64,000 nucleotides of DNA from Arion vulgaris (lineage: Eukaryota > Mollusca > Gastropoda > Stylommatophora > Arionidae), in NCBI GenBank assembly GCA_020796225.1, contig CM036765.1:558001-622000 (forward strand), read 5' to 3'. Under the pieces are notes generated by a model. It was given only the letters and a program-made list of their open reading frames with translations, had not been told where the DNA came from and did no database searches. Below are positions 33,566 to 44,674 of this stretch, one piece after another (position 1 is the stretch's first letter; the number at the start of each line of letters is the position of its first letter). The position numbers were made by a program, and so were the translations under genes.

Positions 33566-33679
33566 AAGCAAGAAAATGTTAACATATATACATGTTAATA
33601 TAAACAGACTCTATCCAGCTCACTAACTCACATACAGAAGGCACAAAGAATTGGAAGAAAAAAAGATTTACAGTATTAA

Positions 33680-33816
33680 CTCTTAGTGGACCAAGCGCCA
33701 CGCTAAGTGGCGTTTGAAGTGGACGCGTTTTTACATTCTGCCACGCTAAGTGGCGTTTAGTTATAAAAACGTGAAAGCGCTTGTAAAACGTGACTTTTGC
33801 CCTGGTCCACTAAGAG
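33680..33816. mobile_element. TTAA-flanked MITE
   Basis: A 137-bp element between TTAA sites (33676-33679, 33817-33820). Terminal inverted repeats are CTCTTAGTGGACCAAG and, reversed, CTCTTAGTGGACCAGG. Inside are two copies of GCCACGCTAAGTGGCGTT, each itself a small palindrome. TTAA duplication suggests piggyBac-dependent movement. Confidence 0.85.
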
Positions 33817-33839
33817 TTAAAATAAAACTGGGTGCTACA

Positions 33840-34440
33840 CCTTAGAAAATACTCTTGTTCTTCACTTCATAGTTCATAAGTACAGTTCCAACTTCACTGC
33901 ATGGGTCACCCCATAATTGCTCCGTTCCTGTTCCAATGAAAATCACACGAAATGCTAACAACTGTGAAATGTTTCCTGTGTGAACTAACTCCAGAATGAA
34001 ACAGCTGCGTACCACCACAAAAAGCAACCTGCTCCGCATAAAATGCATATGGCCGTCACTAATGTAGCAACACAAAAGTGTTCATCACTTGAATTGCAAT
34101 TCTTGTCGAAGGGAACATCAATCACGACAAAATCCAGCTTTCTGCACCAGCAATATAACTTCATACTGCAGATTGAGCTTGTTCGTCATAACCGCTGTCC
34201 GTCATTTTCTGAATACACACTAATACACAACAAACGCACGGTTGACACAACAAAAAGTATTCCATGTAACATTCATAGCTCAAAGCGTAGCTCTAGCACT
34301 AACTCAGTAGCTCGGCAAACGAAACCGAAAATACCCGACCAAACATGTCGGAAATGCGCTAGCAAAGTCGGGTTCAGAATCAAACAGTTCTGACTCTGAA
34401 TGGCCCTCCGCATTCCGCCATTGCTGGCCAGGTTTTTTCA
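33840..34440. other. Unassigned, with short open frames on the minus strand
   Basis: The minus strand has a 77-codon frame (33842-34075) and, in another frame upstream, a short Met-initiated frame with a hydrophobic stretch (FCVATLVTAICILCGAGCFL). They do not match a family I know, lie within the ST7 intron just downstream of exon A, and lack clear splice sites. Treated as unknown. Confidence 0.3.
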
Positions 34441-34553
34441 CTTCACTGTTGTCCACCCAGCAAGCCAATTAGGTCATATATTAATTAACAATATTTTGGC
34501 AGTACTCATAAAGCTAACAAAAAAAGTGATACTCACAAAATAATTCAACTTAC

Positions 34554-34636
34554 CAAAATGAGCCCAGAGATAAGTGAGGATGTTCCTGTTAAGGCTACAT
34601 AAAACTTGGGAGTCAGAGTGTTTAAAAACATGGTAG
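34554..34636 (-). CDS. ST7: ST7 exon A (N-terminal membrane segment)
   Basis: This 83-bp internal exon encodes T-M-F-L-N followed by [20 protein letters not shown] and L, which I recognise as the near-invariant N-terminal membrane region of ST7, a conserved multi-pass membrane protein of animals whose biochemical role is poorly defined. On the minus strand it follows a TTTCAG acceptor and ends at a GTAAGT donor. It begins with two bases finishing a codon and ends on a codon boundary, which matches the phase-0 start of exon B 20.2 kb away. The segment is hydrophobic and continues into the FEWWYF motif of exon B. The preceding exon, carrying the start codon and first membrane helix in other animals, was not found by eye in 34.7-64 kb. 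ST7L, the vertebrate paralogue, would look alike; outside vertebrates a single gene is usual. Confidence 0.93.
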
Positions 34637-34828
34637 CTGAAATTAAAGACAACAACAAATACAATACATTATTTCTTATATTTCTCATATAGAATTATTT
34701 TCTAACAGAAAGGTAAGATAAGAATTGACCAAATGATAACAATGGGTCACGCACATATGTATGCTCCTTCCTTCCTTTCATTTGAAATATTGTCTATATA
34801 TTCAATGTTGTCTCTTGTATTTAAAAGG

Positions 34829-34925
34829 GTTTTAAAGCCGAAGGATTGACTTCATTGCACTGGGTTTTACCCCATACGATTCGGTCCTCTCCGAGAAATG
34901 ATTGCAATCCACTTTGTTTGATTAG
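34829..34925 (-). mobile_element. SINE S1, truncated copy 3
   Basis: AAGCCGAAGGATTGACTTCA, TTGCACTGGGTTTTACCCCA and TCCTCTCCGAGAAATG match the 3' half of the S1 SINE at 514-600. Confidence 0.8.
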
Positions 34926-35495
34926 GGAGCATATGTTATACAGACTTTGGGCAATATGTGCAGGGACTTTATATTGAGATTACACACATACTAGAACCTA
35001 AGCTGTGGTCACAGGCTGCTTCCTTCCCCTTTGCCAGCTATCCAAAAAGGAAACCCCTAAGGATATGGTTATTTTACATGTGATGTGCATGATCAAATCA
35101 TTGCTGTCTGAGCATGGAGTATAAGCTTAGAAAAGGCCAGACTTAAACATAGTGATGGACTTTTATCTTTAAAATGTCAAGGTTGTAGCACAGATTTTGC
35201 TGATGAACAGAGATAATTTCTTCTTGCATAAAATTGGCAAACCATGCTTCACTGCCAGAGAGAAGCGTACAGACCACTCAAGCACTGTAAACCATGGTGA
35301 ATTTTAGATTTTTCTAGGTGCATATTTTCACCCAGGCAAAGATTGACATACAAGAATAGGCTTACTTGAAGCTAATTTAATATGTCCATATAAATTATAA
35401 CATTTCTGCTTATGGCTGCAGAAATTCTTTAATTTCAACTATATTGAAATGTTCTTTTGCTTACAATGTCTCAGTCAATTTACTGTTCTCAAATA
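34926..35495. other. No recognised feature
   Basis: Unique-looking sequence with no supported gene. Confidence 0.5.
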
Positions 35496-35783
35496 TCATA
35501 GTAGTATCAACATACCTGTGTTATCATATTTACATCATTCATGTATAATTACATCCAGACTATACCTGTGTTATCATTTCCACATCATTTATTACATCCA
35601 GACTATACCTGTGCTATCATATCATTCATGCATAATTACATCCAGACTATACCTGTGTTATATCATTCATGTGTAATTACATTCAGACTATACCTGTGTT
35701 ATATCATTCATGCGTAATTACATCCAGACTATACCTGTGTTACATCATTCATGTGTAATTACATCCAGACTATACCTGTGTTA

Positions 35784-36439
35784 GAGAGAGGGGTAGAGAG
35801 AGCTATAGGAAAACAAGGAATAAACACAATGAATGAGAATGGAGAAAGACTGGCGGAGTTATGTATGCTGTCAAACTCCACCTGCGTGGTGAATAAAGGT
35901 TACAACGGTCAAAGGGATATAATCACTAAAATGACCATATGGATGTTACCACATAAGAATGGATTACGTCCCTTAATCAAAATACGTTATTATAAGCTAT
36001 TCAATGTATGCTACATTAGTGCAATAGCTATGTCAGAAGTTTTAAGACAGGATAAGATCAGTGTTGCCTGCAGAGGACATGAAAATTGCACTTCGTGCAG
36101 ACATAGTTCCGGCCGGCCAACAAGAGTGGGCTTAAAATGCGACTGTACTAAACAAAGTGCTGGGATTGATTTGAGATCAGACTGCTTTAGCCATGGTCAG
36201 TCATATGCGGCTTGTCTAGTTAAAAGTGTAAAAAATTTATATGTGCTTGCAAACATCGAGAAAACAAGGCGTGTTGTTTACTATCAGGCTCTAACAGAGA
36301 TATAAATATAACTTACACAATAACTATGTAATTTTTGCTAATTAAAACAAAATAGTACAATCAAAACAATTTTTAAAATATTTTTAATTCCTATTACATG
36401 CGTTTTAGAATCCTGAGCCACGCCAGGTTAATTGGCTAG
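35784..36439 (+). mobile_element. Helitron 3' end fused to a LINE endonuclease fragment
   Basis: One open frame from 35751 to 36305 is chimeric. Its first third (GINTMNENGERLAELCMLSN) matches non-LTR endonucleases. Its end (GIDLRSDCFSHGQSYAACLV, then KSVKNLYVLANIEKTRRVVY) matches the final motif of Helitron Pif1-type helicases, where the consensus is DCFSHGQ-YVACSRV. After the stop, a ~130-bp AT-rich segment leads to AGCCACGCCAGGTTAATTGGCT, a short stem (AGCCA/TGGCT) ending at CTAG (36436-36439) and followed by T, which fits the Helitron 3' terminus rule. Confidence 0.75.
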
Positions 36440-36698
36440 TTCATGTGTAATTACATTCAGACTATACCTGTGTTATCATATCATTCATGTGTAATTACAT
36501 CCAGACTATATCTGTGTTATATCATTTATGTATAATTACATTCAGACTATACCTGTGTTATATCATTTATGTATAATTACATTCAGACTATACCTGTGTT
36601 ATATCATTCATGTGTAATTACATCCAGACTATACCTGTGTTATCATATCCACATCATACATGTGTAATTAAATCCAGACTATACCTGTGTTATCATAT

Positions 36699-37324
36699 GA
36701 CATGGCAAAGCAAAAGGCTCATCTAACATCCAAATAAACAATGAAGAACTCCAATGTGTAGAGAGCTACGAATACCTGGGTTCAATAATTAACAACGGTG
36801 ACTGCTCCAAAGAGATCTCAAGAAGATTGGCAATAGCAATCAAGAGTTAAACACAATGAAGAACATATGGCAAAGCACCAGCAAAATACTAAAATTAAAA
36901 ATATTGAGAGCATGCATTTTCCCGGTTGTGAATCATGGACCATTACACAAAAAACAATAATGAAAATCCAGTCCTTCGAAATTAAATGCTACAGAAAGAT
37001 CCTATGAATACCATGGACAAAAAAAAGAAAGAACCCTTATGTCCTGAAAGAATAAATGTTAAAGAGAATTGGCTGATAAACAACATACTATACAGAAAAA
37101 TTAGATACTTTGGTCACATCAAGCGTCACAATGGCCTGGAAAGAACAATATTAGAGGGTGGGTCCCAGGACGCAGAGCAGACCAAGAAGAAGATGGCTAC
37201 AAGATATTAAAGAAACCATAAACATGACCATCGGTAAGTGGGTGAACTGGCTAGAGACAGAGTGAATTTCAGATGTGCTGCAAAGAGAGCAGCATCCTAT
37301 AAAAGAATATGCACCTTGATGATG
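36699..37324 (+). mobile_element. Non-LTR C-terminal fragment inside the minisatellite
   Basis: Flanked by ATCATAT at 36692-36698 and 37325-37331. Encodes ESYEYLGSIINNGDCSKEIS, LINNILYRKIRYFGHIKRHN and a WLQDIKETINMT-like end, and terminates CTTGATGATG. Same family as 23612-24060 and 8405-8559. 5'-truncated, with frameshifts. Confidence 0.88.
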
Positions 37325-37437
37325 ATCATATCCATATCATTCATGTGAAATTACATCCAGACTATACCTGTGTTATCACACCTACACTAAACTATATTTC
37401 TATAGATTCATTATTAATTAATTAATAATTTTTTTTT

Positions 37438-37650
37438 AATTATTTTGTTTCGATCCAGAAGCACTTGCGCTTTCAGCTCTTCGGCTCGGTGCCATGGACA
37501 TCGTAACCCTTCAGTTCGGTGTCACGAACACCGTGAATCTTGGGAACCTGTGGCTTTTCTGCCAGCCTGCGGAATTGAACCCGCACTCACAGAGTTCTAG
37601 TCACCCGCAGTCACATGCACTACAAACACACCGGGCAGGCAGGCTAATCG
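37438..37650 (-). mobile_element. tRNA-derived SINE S2, copy 2
   Basis: Minus-strand copy with the GTGCGGGTTCAATTCCGC B box region, the GGCACCGAGCCGAAGAGCTG body and a long A/T-rich tail at 37405-37445. Confidence 0.88.
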
Positions 37651-38769
37651 CAGATAAAATATAACTTGATCTGAACATATTATTGATTATTTCCCTATGT
37701 TCCTATTACTTCTTCATTTATAAACTACTCTTTGTGGTGGTATGAAACATTTCAGCATAAGTACACTGTACCATGTTTAATGCAAAGCTGTGTTATATGC
37801 CCTTTGAGCCAGCATAACCAAGTTTGTAATGTGTTTTCTGTTTGGGTTTGCTCTCCTGGTTGTTTCACAGTTGCAGATATCGAAATTAAATTTGTTTCTG
37901 ATAAAAAATTTTCAACAGGTAGTGACTTTACATCCTGCTAATAATTTTATTTTCATTGGCAAGGGTGAATTTGTGTGATTAATTTGAATGAGACCTACTT
38001 TTTATCCTTCTTTTGATAGGAGTAGGCACATGACCTCCATACCATGAGATCATAGATAACTGGAAAATTATAACTTACAAGTAAAGTTTGAATAGAGAAA
38101 GATTCCAAAAAGGATGCAGCAGCAAAAATAAACAAAGCAAACCAAGCCTTTGCTATAAAATTGTTTTAAAAACATATGGATATGAAAAGAATGACACTAT
38201 GTACATGAATGTAGCTGTCACAATGTAACATGTACTGTCTAACTTGTCATCACTAAACACAACCAATACACTTATAAGAGATCTACATCAAGTTGAGTCA
38301 TCTGTCATATCAATTCAACAATTCACTGAAAACTGACAGTACATAGTAATGTCATAGTTAACACTATCTATATTGAAGTAATAGAAAGAACAGTTGTGAA
38401 GCTGCTAGATTGATTACCTCAAGTCAAGGAAACAAACAATTAAAAGACAATTTCTTGCATGCTTAAATCTTAGTAAGAAATTAAGCTATTCAGTTTGCCT
38501 TGACATTTGTATTTTTTAAAACTGTAATCTTTAGTAAATAAAGTGTTGCAGCTCAGAAGGTAATAAGTGCTGCAACACAGAAGGTAATGCTTACAGTCCC
38601 AGCTGCAAAGTTTGGCTCAATAGTAGAGTTTTATACTAATTTCATTGTACATTGAGTCTATTTTTGTGGTTAGATTTGCAGTACAATAGCTTGTAGAAGG
38701 CACAATTCTGTCAATATGTTGTGCAAAACTAAATGAAATGCTGTGCATTCTTAATGTACATAGTTTAGT
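37651..38769. other. No recognised feature
   Basis: More than 1 kb of AT-rich sequence. The short direct repeat CTCAGAAGGTAATAAGTGCTG / ACACAGAAGGTAATGCTTAC occurs near 38550-38600. No supported gene. Confidence 0.5.
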
Positions 38770-39345
38770 TAGTTAGTTTGTTCCTTTCGTGCCAAAGGTG
38801 GCACATAGGGCAGAGGTTTTAGATCTCCATGTGATACGGTTCTTTGCTAGCAGTTGGAGATCTTATATGGTTTTACATCCCAATAGTTTACTTTCTTGTT
38901 GGATGGTTCTTGAAGAGTGGTCTTTGGTCTTCCACGTTTTCTTTTCCCAACTGGTGACCACATAAGGACTTGTCGATTTAGTCTCTTTTCGTCTGATCTA
39001 AGAACATGACCTAAATATTTCCACCTTCGTTTCCTTATATTTGATACGGGTTGTTGGTGTGTTCTATCTCTCACTGTGTTGTTAGAAACGAAATCACTCC
39101 ATTTTACTTTTAATAATTTTCATAGACATTTATTCTCAAAGCTGTCCAGTTTCTTATCAATTTTCTTTGTTGATTTCCAACTTTCACAACCGTAGGTCAG
39201 TACAGGAATCACACATGACCTAAATAATTTAACTTTTGTGCATATACTAAGGTCTTGAGATTGCCAGATATTCGTTAATTTAGTGAAGGCACTAGCTAAT
39301 GTACATAACCATGTTTCAATGTATTCACAAATCTGCAAGATTAAT
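38770..39345 (-). mobile_element. Non-LTR C-terminal fragment
   Basis: Minus strand reads SCVIPVLTYGCESWKSTKKI, DKKLDSFENKCL, VRDRTHQQPVSNIRKRRWKY and LGHVLRSDEKRLNRQVLMWS, then GKRKRGRPKTTL. The 3' end carries a (TTAG)-rich tail at 38762-38780. Related to 33256-33565 and, more distantly, to 21500-23400. Confidence 0.87.
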
Positions 39346-39399
39346 CATCTGAAACAGAATTCAAAGATGTGTCAAATAACAGCACAATATCATTAAGAA

Positions 39400-39750
39400 G
39401 ATGGAATATCCTTCTTAATCAATCTTATGTTTCTGGGATCATGACCATAAGAAATGAAGACATCAGAAAAAAGTGGGTACATCATCTGTACTGAATTTCA
39501 TTAAGACACAACAAATTAAATGATTCTGTCACATAAGCAGATTACCAACAAACAGTGGCTTCGAAGAGAAATGTTTCTCCGATACAGAGGATACAAAGTA
39601 AAAGGTTGTCCACAAAAAGGTTTACTTCAAAGGTAACAGAGGCGACAAAAGACACTGTTTAGAAACGACACACAAAAGCTTGTTTTATAAATCTTTTCTT
39701 ATCCTGACACTGTGAGGCAAAACAGAATTGGAGAAAACAAGACAGAAGAT
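39400..39750 (+). mobile_element. LINE C-terminus with dispersed 3' end, copy 3
   Basis: LRYRGYKVKGCPQKGLLQR-type residues precede the 3' segment shared with 1-165 and 13735-13850. Decayed. Confidence 0.5.
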
Positions 39751-40079
39751 TACCATTTTAAACTATCCTTTCATCAGAATTTCTCTCTGTCGATCCCCGC
39801 CTAGACAGATGAACCAAATTTTATCATGAATTGTACTGTTGTTTTAGGGACTCCATCTCTGAGTACAGCTTCTCGCGATGCTCTGTGTTAACAGGCCAGG
39901 CTTCGCTTCTCGGGCCTGCTAACATTTTCGCAGTGGCACAGGCTATTGTGCCAATTTTGAATTTTTCAACATGTGGACCCGAAGTCTGTTATGGCCAGTA
40001 CGGAGACAGAATATAGCAACTTGTTTGTTACAGGATATACCATAGTATCCATCCCTGCTGCTGTGTTGTGGGTGGTCTT
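39751..40079. other. Unassigned
   Basis: May be the 3' untranslated part of the minus-strand LINE that begins at 40080, but nothing specific is visible. Confidence 0.4.
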
Positions 40080-42135
40080 TCAACCATTGTTCTTTTTACT
40101 ATCAACAGATGGTTGTTCTGGCCTCCTTACACCTGATCTGGTGATCAGTCTGCGATAGTCGCCCTCCTTCTTTCGCTGGCCTGTCAGCTTGTTCATTTCG
40201 CTTATATTGCAGTGTGATGGTATCCACTGAATGACGGTTCGTTTAAATGAGTTCACCAGTACACAGAGGATCGCTTTCAGCTCATTGAGCTCTATTTTGC
40301 CTGCACTTTTTAGTGTCGTGATGACCAAGAGAGCATCTGTGAATATCATGACTTTGTTGCGTGAGGCGCCTCTTCTCTCTAGAATTATTTCAGCCGCTGT
40401 TCTTATTGCCTCTGCCCGGTAGTTGTTTGAGTACTTACATGTGGCAATCGCCTTCGTGACCATCACTTTCTTTGAAAGTTTAAGCACTATTCCTCCCTGC
40501 CATCGCTATTGCGTTTTGCAGATCCATCTGTATACATGTGTGCCCATGCACTCTTTGGGTACTCGTCGCTATGTATTTTTCTGTGATCACTCTTCTTTCG
40601 CAGTTCTCTTGCTGCCCTTTTTTAGTATTTCTGGGATTGATTCCATTAATTCTGGCAATTTGGTCTCCCACGGCAAGCTCTTATCGGTTGCCGGTATCAG
40701 TTTAGCCTTGCAGTTTGCTAGGACCGGGTGGTCTTTGACACTTTTTGTGAAGCTGGTTCTCTGTATTCTGCCACTTCCTAGTCCGTTCATTCTGGCGTGT
40801 ATAGGGTGGGAGTTATGCAGTTTCAATTTTTCCGCCAATATCAAAACGTTCCTGTCTCTGCAGTCTGCCATTGGTTGAAGGCCTGTGATTGTTTCCAACG
40901 CCTTGATGGGCATGGACTACATGGCTTCTGTGATAATGCGTGCTGCTCGGGTTTTAACTGCTGCTCACTTTGGCGAATTGCTTGTTAGATGCACTACTCC
41001 GTATTGCAATGCCGTACTCAGGACGGTCGTACTCTTCCAGAGTAGAGCGTTTTAAGGATTTTGCTGTTTGCTCCCCAGTTGGAGCCTGCAAGTTTTAGAA
41101 TTATACTGAGCCTCGGTCTAGCCTTTAACGTAGCATTTTCTTTCTGGGGGATCTTGTCAGCCTTCGGTCTAGTGTCACTCCCAGATATGTTGAGATTTTG
41201 ATTTCCTGAAGGTCTTGTCCATTGATTTTAAGTTTAATTTTGTGATTTTGATTGTTCTGCGAGAGTACAGTGTAAATGGTTTTAGAATCGTTAATATTCA
41301 TGCTCCACTTTTCTGACCAGATTTCCAACTTGGTAAGTGTGTCTAGCAATCAATTTATTGCTATGGGCATTGACTCCTCTCTCACCCAGATCGTCTGCAT
41401 ACATGGCTGAGTGTACTCGCTAGGCATGTTGCTATGTCGTTGACAAAGATTAGAAAGAGAGTTGGTGAGAGCACTCCTCCTTGGGGGACTCCTTCCTCTA
41501 GTGTGGCCTTCATGCTTGTGTACCCCTAAACTTGAACCCTTGTTCTGTTCTCTAGGTATCTATCGAGCCATTTGTACATTCTTCCCTTTATACCGAGGGT
41601 GAGAAGTTCTAGTTTTAGCCCCTCTTTCCAGACTGTATCAAAAGCCTTCTCCATGTCTACCAAAACTGCCAGTGTTTGTTTCTTTTCTTGGAAACCATCC
41701 TCAGTTTCCTGGGCGATATAGGTTACTTGATCTTCGGTAGATCGGTACTTCCAAAAGCATCCCTTAGCTCCATGAGAAGTCATTTGCTCTCCAAGTGCCA
41801 TGATTGCCGTTTGTTCACCATGCGTTCCATGAGTTTGCCCGTGCAGCTTAGGAGATTTATGGGTCTGTAACTCGCCGGATCGAGTTTATCTTTGTCTGGT
41901 TTTAGGATGGGTAACATAATCGCTTCCTTCCATTCTCTTGGTACTATGCCTGTCCTCCACGATATGTTTAGGACGGCCAGTAGAGCTGTCTTTGCTCTAG
42001 TTCCCAAGTTTTTAAGCATCTCATTTGTGATCCCATCCTTTCCGGCCGATTTTCTAAGCTTGAGCTCCCTCAATGCCTCTTCCAGTTCATTTCTGGTAAA
42101 TGTGTTCCTTAGGTGACTATCAGCTTTTCTTGACT
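40080..42135 (-). mobile_element. Jockey-type LINE, RT and RNase H, 5'-truncated
   Basis: Minus strand, in order: LKLRKSAGKDGITNEMLKNL and VPREWKEAIMLPILKPDKDK (41.8-42.07 kb), LAVLVDMEKAFDTVWKEGLK (41.6 kb), EEGVPQGGVLSPTLFLIFV (41.46-41.52 kb), MYADD at 41390-41404, NINDSKTIYTVLSQNNQ and ISTYLGVTLDRRLTRSPRK (41.1-41.35 kb), then RNase H-like text NNYRAEAIRTAAEIILERRG, IFTDALLVITTLKSA and IQWIPSHCNISEMNKL (40.08-40.49 kb). Frames change at least four times. It is a different family from J, lacking the FVPGHAGV wording. Confidence 0.88.
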
Positions 42136-42239
42136 TGCCTTAGAAGGCAGATGCAGATCCGAAATAAAGAAGCAGAATAGGGCAGGCCATACCAGCATTC
42201 CAGAAAATAAGAAATATTATATGCAACAAGTCACTGTCA

Positions 42240-42690
42240 ATTGATATCAGAATGAGAGTTGTTCAGTGCTACATAGTCAGTAATGGCATATAGATGCGAG
42301 TCATGGACAGTAAACAAACAGATAGAAAAATCTCTGGAGACCCTGGAGATGTGGTTTTACAGAAGAATGATGAGAGTCCCATGTACTGCTAAAATGACTA
42401 ATAGTGAGGTGCTGAATGAGGTCAAGACACAGATAAAGCATATCAATATAAGAAAGAGGCAGTCATCATTTTTTGGGTATGTGATGAGAAAGAGAGGTTT
42501 AGAACGTCATTGTAACAACTGGTAAAAATCGAGGGGAGACCAGACAGAGGAAAACAGAGAGATAGAAAATTTTGGATAGCCTGACTTCATGGCACGGAAG
42601 AGCGTTAACGTCTGATAGTAAACACTAAGGACAGAGATTATGACATGATCGCCTACGCCAGCCGGCACCTGATGATGATAATGATACTAG
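42240..42690 (+). mobile_element. Non-LTR C-terminus with (GATGAT) tail
   Basis: Encodes YRCESWTVNKQIEKSLETLE, MWFYRRMMRVPCTAKMTN and FFGYVMRKRGLERHC, then a decayed end and a CTGATGATGATAATGAT tail. The IAYASRH-type C-terminus recurs at 55250-55310 (-). Confidence 0.87.
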
Positions 42691-44020
42691 TTTCAACAAT
42701 AGTAACATATGAATGAGTGAATGAATATGTTTGGTAGAAGTTTATTGTATGCTACGCACTGAAGCAAACTGAAATAGGTTGCACAAAGTAGAGCCATTGA
42801 TAACAAGTTCACAATATCTATTATTGACGAGTGTGTTATGACCTAGTGTTTCACCGTTCACTGTTTACTTAGATGGACACACAGTGAACACAGCTAGAAC
42901 GTGTGTTAAATCTAAGTGAATGGCATAACGTGCACGCAGGCAGAACTGATATCTTGCAATTATATATAATTTAGAGCAACTAATTAACAAACTGGTTATG
43001 TGCGGTTATCTAAGACAACTTTCCATTTGAAAGAACAGCCGTTGTGATGCCATGAGAGAAGGACTATATTATAGTATATGCGTGGGTTGACAGCAGATCA
43101 ATTGTGTTGCTATTACTGTGATAGATCAAACACGCTGACTGCGTCGTAGTTCTCTACAAAGTAAATACCATGAAATGACCACCACCATTACTACAAACAG
43201 CAGGGTTGTTACAAATAAATATCAACCTTGCAGCAAGTATCATCCGCGAGCAGATAATTTTCGAGCTGTAGTATAGGCGCCCCAAGGCAGATCATGAAAC
43301 GATATTACTGGTGATAGATGATGTCTTTATAATTAATCAACATTCTGATAATAGATGCACGATGTGATGATCACAAAACAACAAAAATTAACTTGCATCA
43401 CAACCAATGAAAATTGTTAGTTTAAAATGAATACAAACCGAACATCTGGCAGCGTTCGAGAGTTAGATCCGCGTGCACTGGCAACAACTGGATGAATACA
43501 CACTGATACGCGTGCACACAGGAATCTGTATACCCACACGAGCTACACGGCAAAACTTGTCTCTAGCCGGTCTGCCTGGTGTGAGCAGTAGTAGATCCAG
43601 GAAAAACGACCTCCTGTTTCTTCTCCCACTCTAAAATGCTAATGGCAATAAGGAACCACTTGGATTGTTTAATTGTTGTGCACTACGTCTTATAGTTTAC
43701 AATGAACCAATTTTAGATTCTTTCACATGATAAAACACAAGTAAACACACACGTCAGTTGAATATGAATCTCAGTGAATAGATCTAAGCACATAATATAA
43801 ATAAACGCGCATACAGTTGATGTACTTGCTGTCATGTAATACGATTAGTAACTAGTCACTTAAAATACATTGTTAATGAACTAACCAGAAGTAATACAAC
43901 AACAAAAATAGGAACTTATACAGTAGCAAGTGCTTCAAACATATCCATATATTCGAGACTAATACTTGCCAGTCAAATAGAAGAGGTAAAAGCGCTGCCA
44001 GAAGTCATAGTCTAGTACAG
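42691..44020. other. No recognised feature
   Basis: Unique-looking sequence over 1.3 kb. I searched its minus strand for a first ST7 exon and saw none. Confidence 0.5.
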
Positions 44021-44028
44021 TCTAGATC

Positions 44029-44383
44029 AGGGGTTCCTAAACTTTGCATTACCGCAGAACCCCACAAGTTTCTATATACGAAAATGTCATAGCGATGAAG
44101 TTATTATTACAGCACATCTACGGTCCAGCTGGCTCTAATTTCTCAGACTGTGGGAAACTTCAAAGGATCTTTCATTTGGTTCTGTCAGACATAAAGACTC
44201 CGGTCTGATCCGGATCCTTTGATTTCGCAGGGGAACTAGTTTACCACTGTTTTTATACATGTTCTTTTTAATGTATTTTTCTGTTTGAAATGTCAAAGAT
44301 CATAATATTTCTTCAAGCGCTTGAGGACCCCATGTAAGTACATTGGGACCCCGGGAGTCCGGGACCCCAGTTTGGAAACGCTG
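44029..44383. mobile_element. hAT-like MITE 1
   Basis: 355 bp with terminal repeats CAGGGGTTCCTAAACTTTG and, reversed, CAGCGTTTCCAAACTGGGG, flanked by GTCTAGAT at 44021-44028 and 44384-44391. The termini follow the common hAT form CAG-G-TTC-AAACT. No ORF. Confidence 0.93.
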
Positions 44384-44391
44384 GTCTAGAT

Positions 44392-44674
44392 TGTGCTATC
44401 CAACGTTTTCATATACGTGGGCGCATGTGACTAATGACTGCGGAGATGCGGGCGCCATGCGACAAATGCAATAAAATAATATACTAACAAATAAGGTCAA
44501 AAGTTGAATTTACAAATAAATATTTTGTTTAGGAAAAAACGCAAAAATACTGCTATTCGGAAATAATTTCTTTGCATGAAATTCTAACCGGCGTTACAGA
44601 CTGCGAAGTAAAGGCGTCAAAGAAGCATGTGAGGTGTGATATGACGCCCGCGGGCGCCGCGTTTGGCAGCACTT
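44392..44674. mobile_element. hAT-like MITE 2, adjacent to MITE 1
   Basis: Begins TGTGCTATCCAACG and ends, reversed, AAGTGCTGCCAAACG. It is flanked by the same GTCTAGAT (44384-44391 and 44675-44682). The inverted match is short and imperfect but the third copy of the 8-bp target word is exact. A short minus-strand frame (FFDAFTSQSVTPVRISCKEI) may be a hAT coding remnant. Confidence 0.75.

Larger units (their letters stand above)
35496..37380. repeat. ~41-bp minisatellite, broken into three blocks
   Basis: Units of TCATTCATGTGTAATTACAT / CCAGACTATACCTGTGTTA occupy 35496-35783, 36440-36698 and 37325-37380. The gaps are two insertions: a LINE/Helitron chimera (35784-36439) and a non-LTR fragment (36699-37324). 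Spacing between units varies by a few bases (TATCA, TATATCA, TATCATATCCACA). Confidence 0.95.

Noticed and set aside
34405..34440. ST7 first exon (an ATGGCGGAATG start on the minus strand)
   Set aside because: It lies downstream of exon A on the gene strand and the frame stops after about 13 codons.
37732..37941. 69-codon plus-strand frame as a small Cys-containing protein
   Set aside because: No homologue recognised, no splice support, AT-rich intron context.
42691..44020. Upstream ST7 exon encoding the first membrane helix
   Set aside because: I looked for Trp-rich WSWTYLW-type coding on the minus strand here and in other unassigned stretches to 64 kb and found none; the exon may be outside the window.
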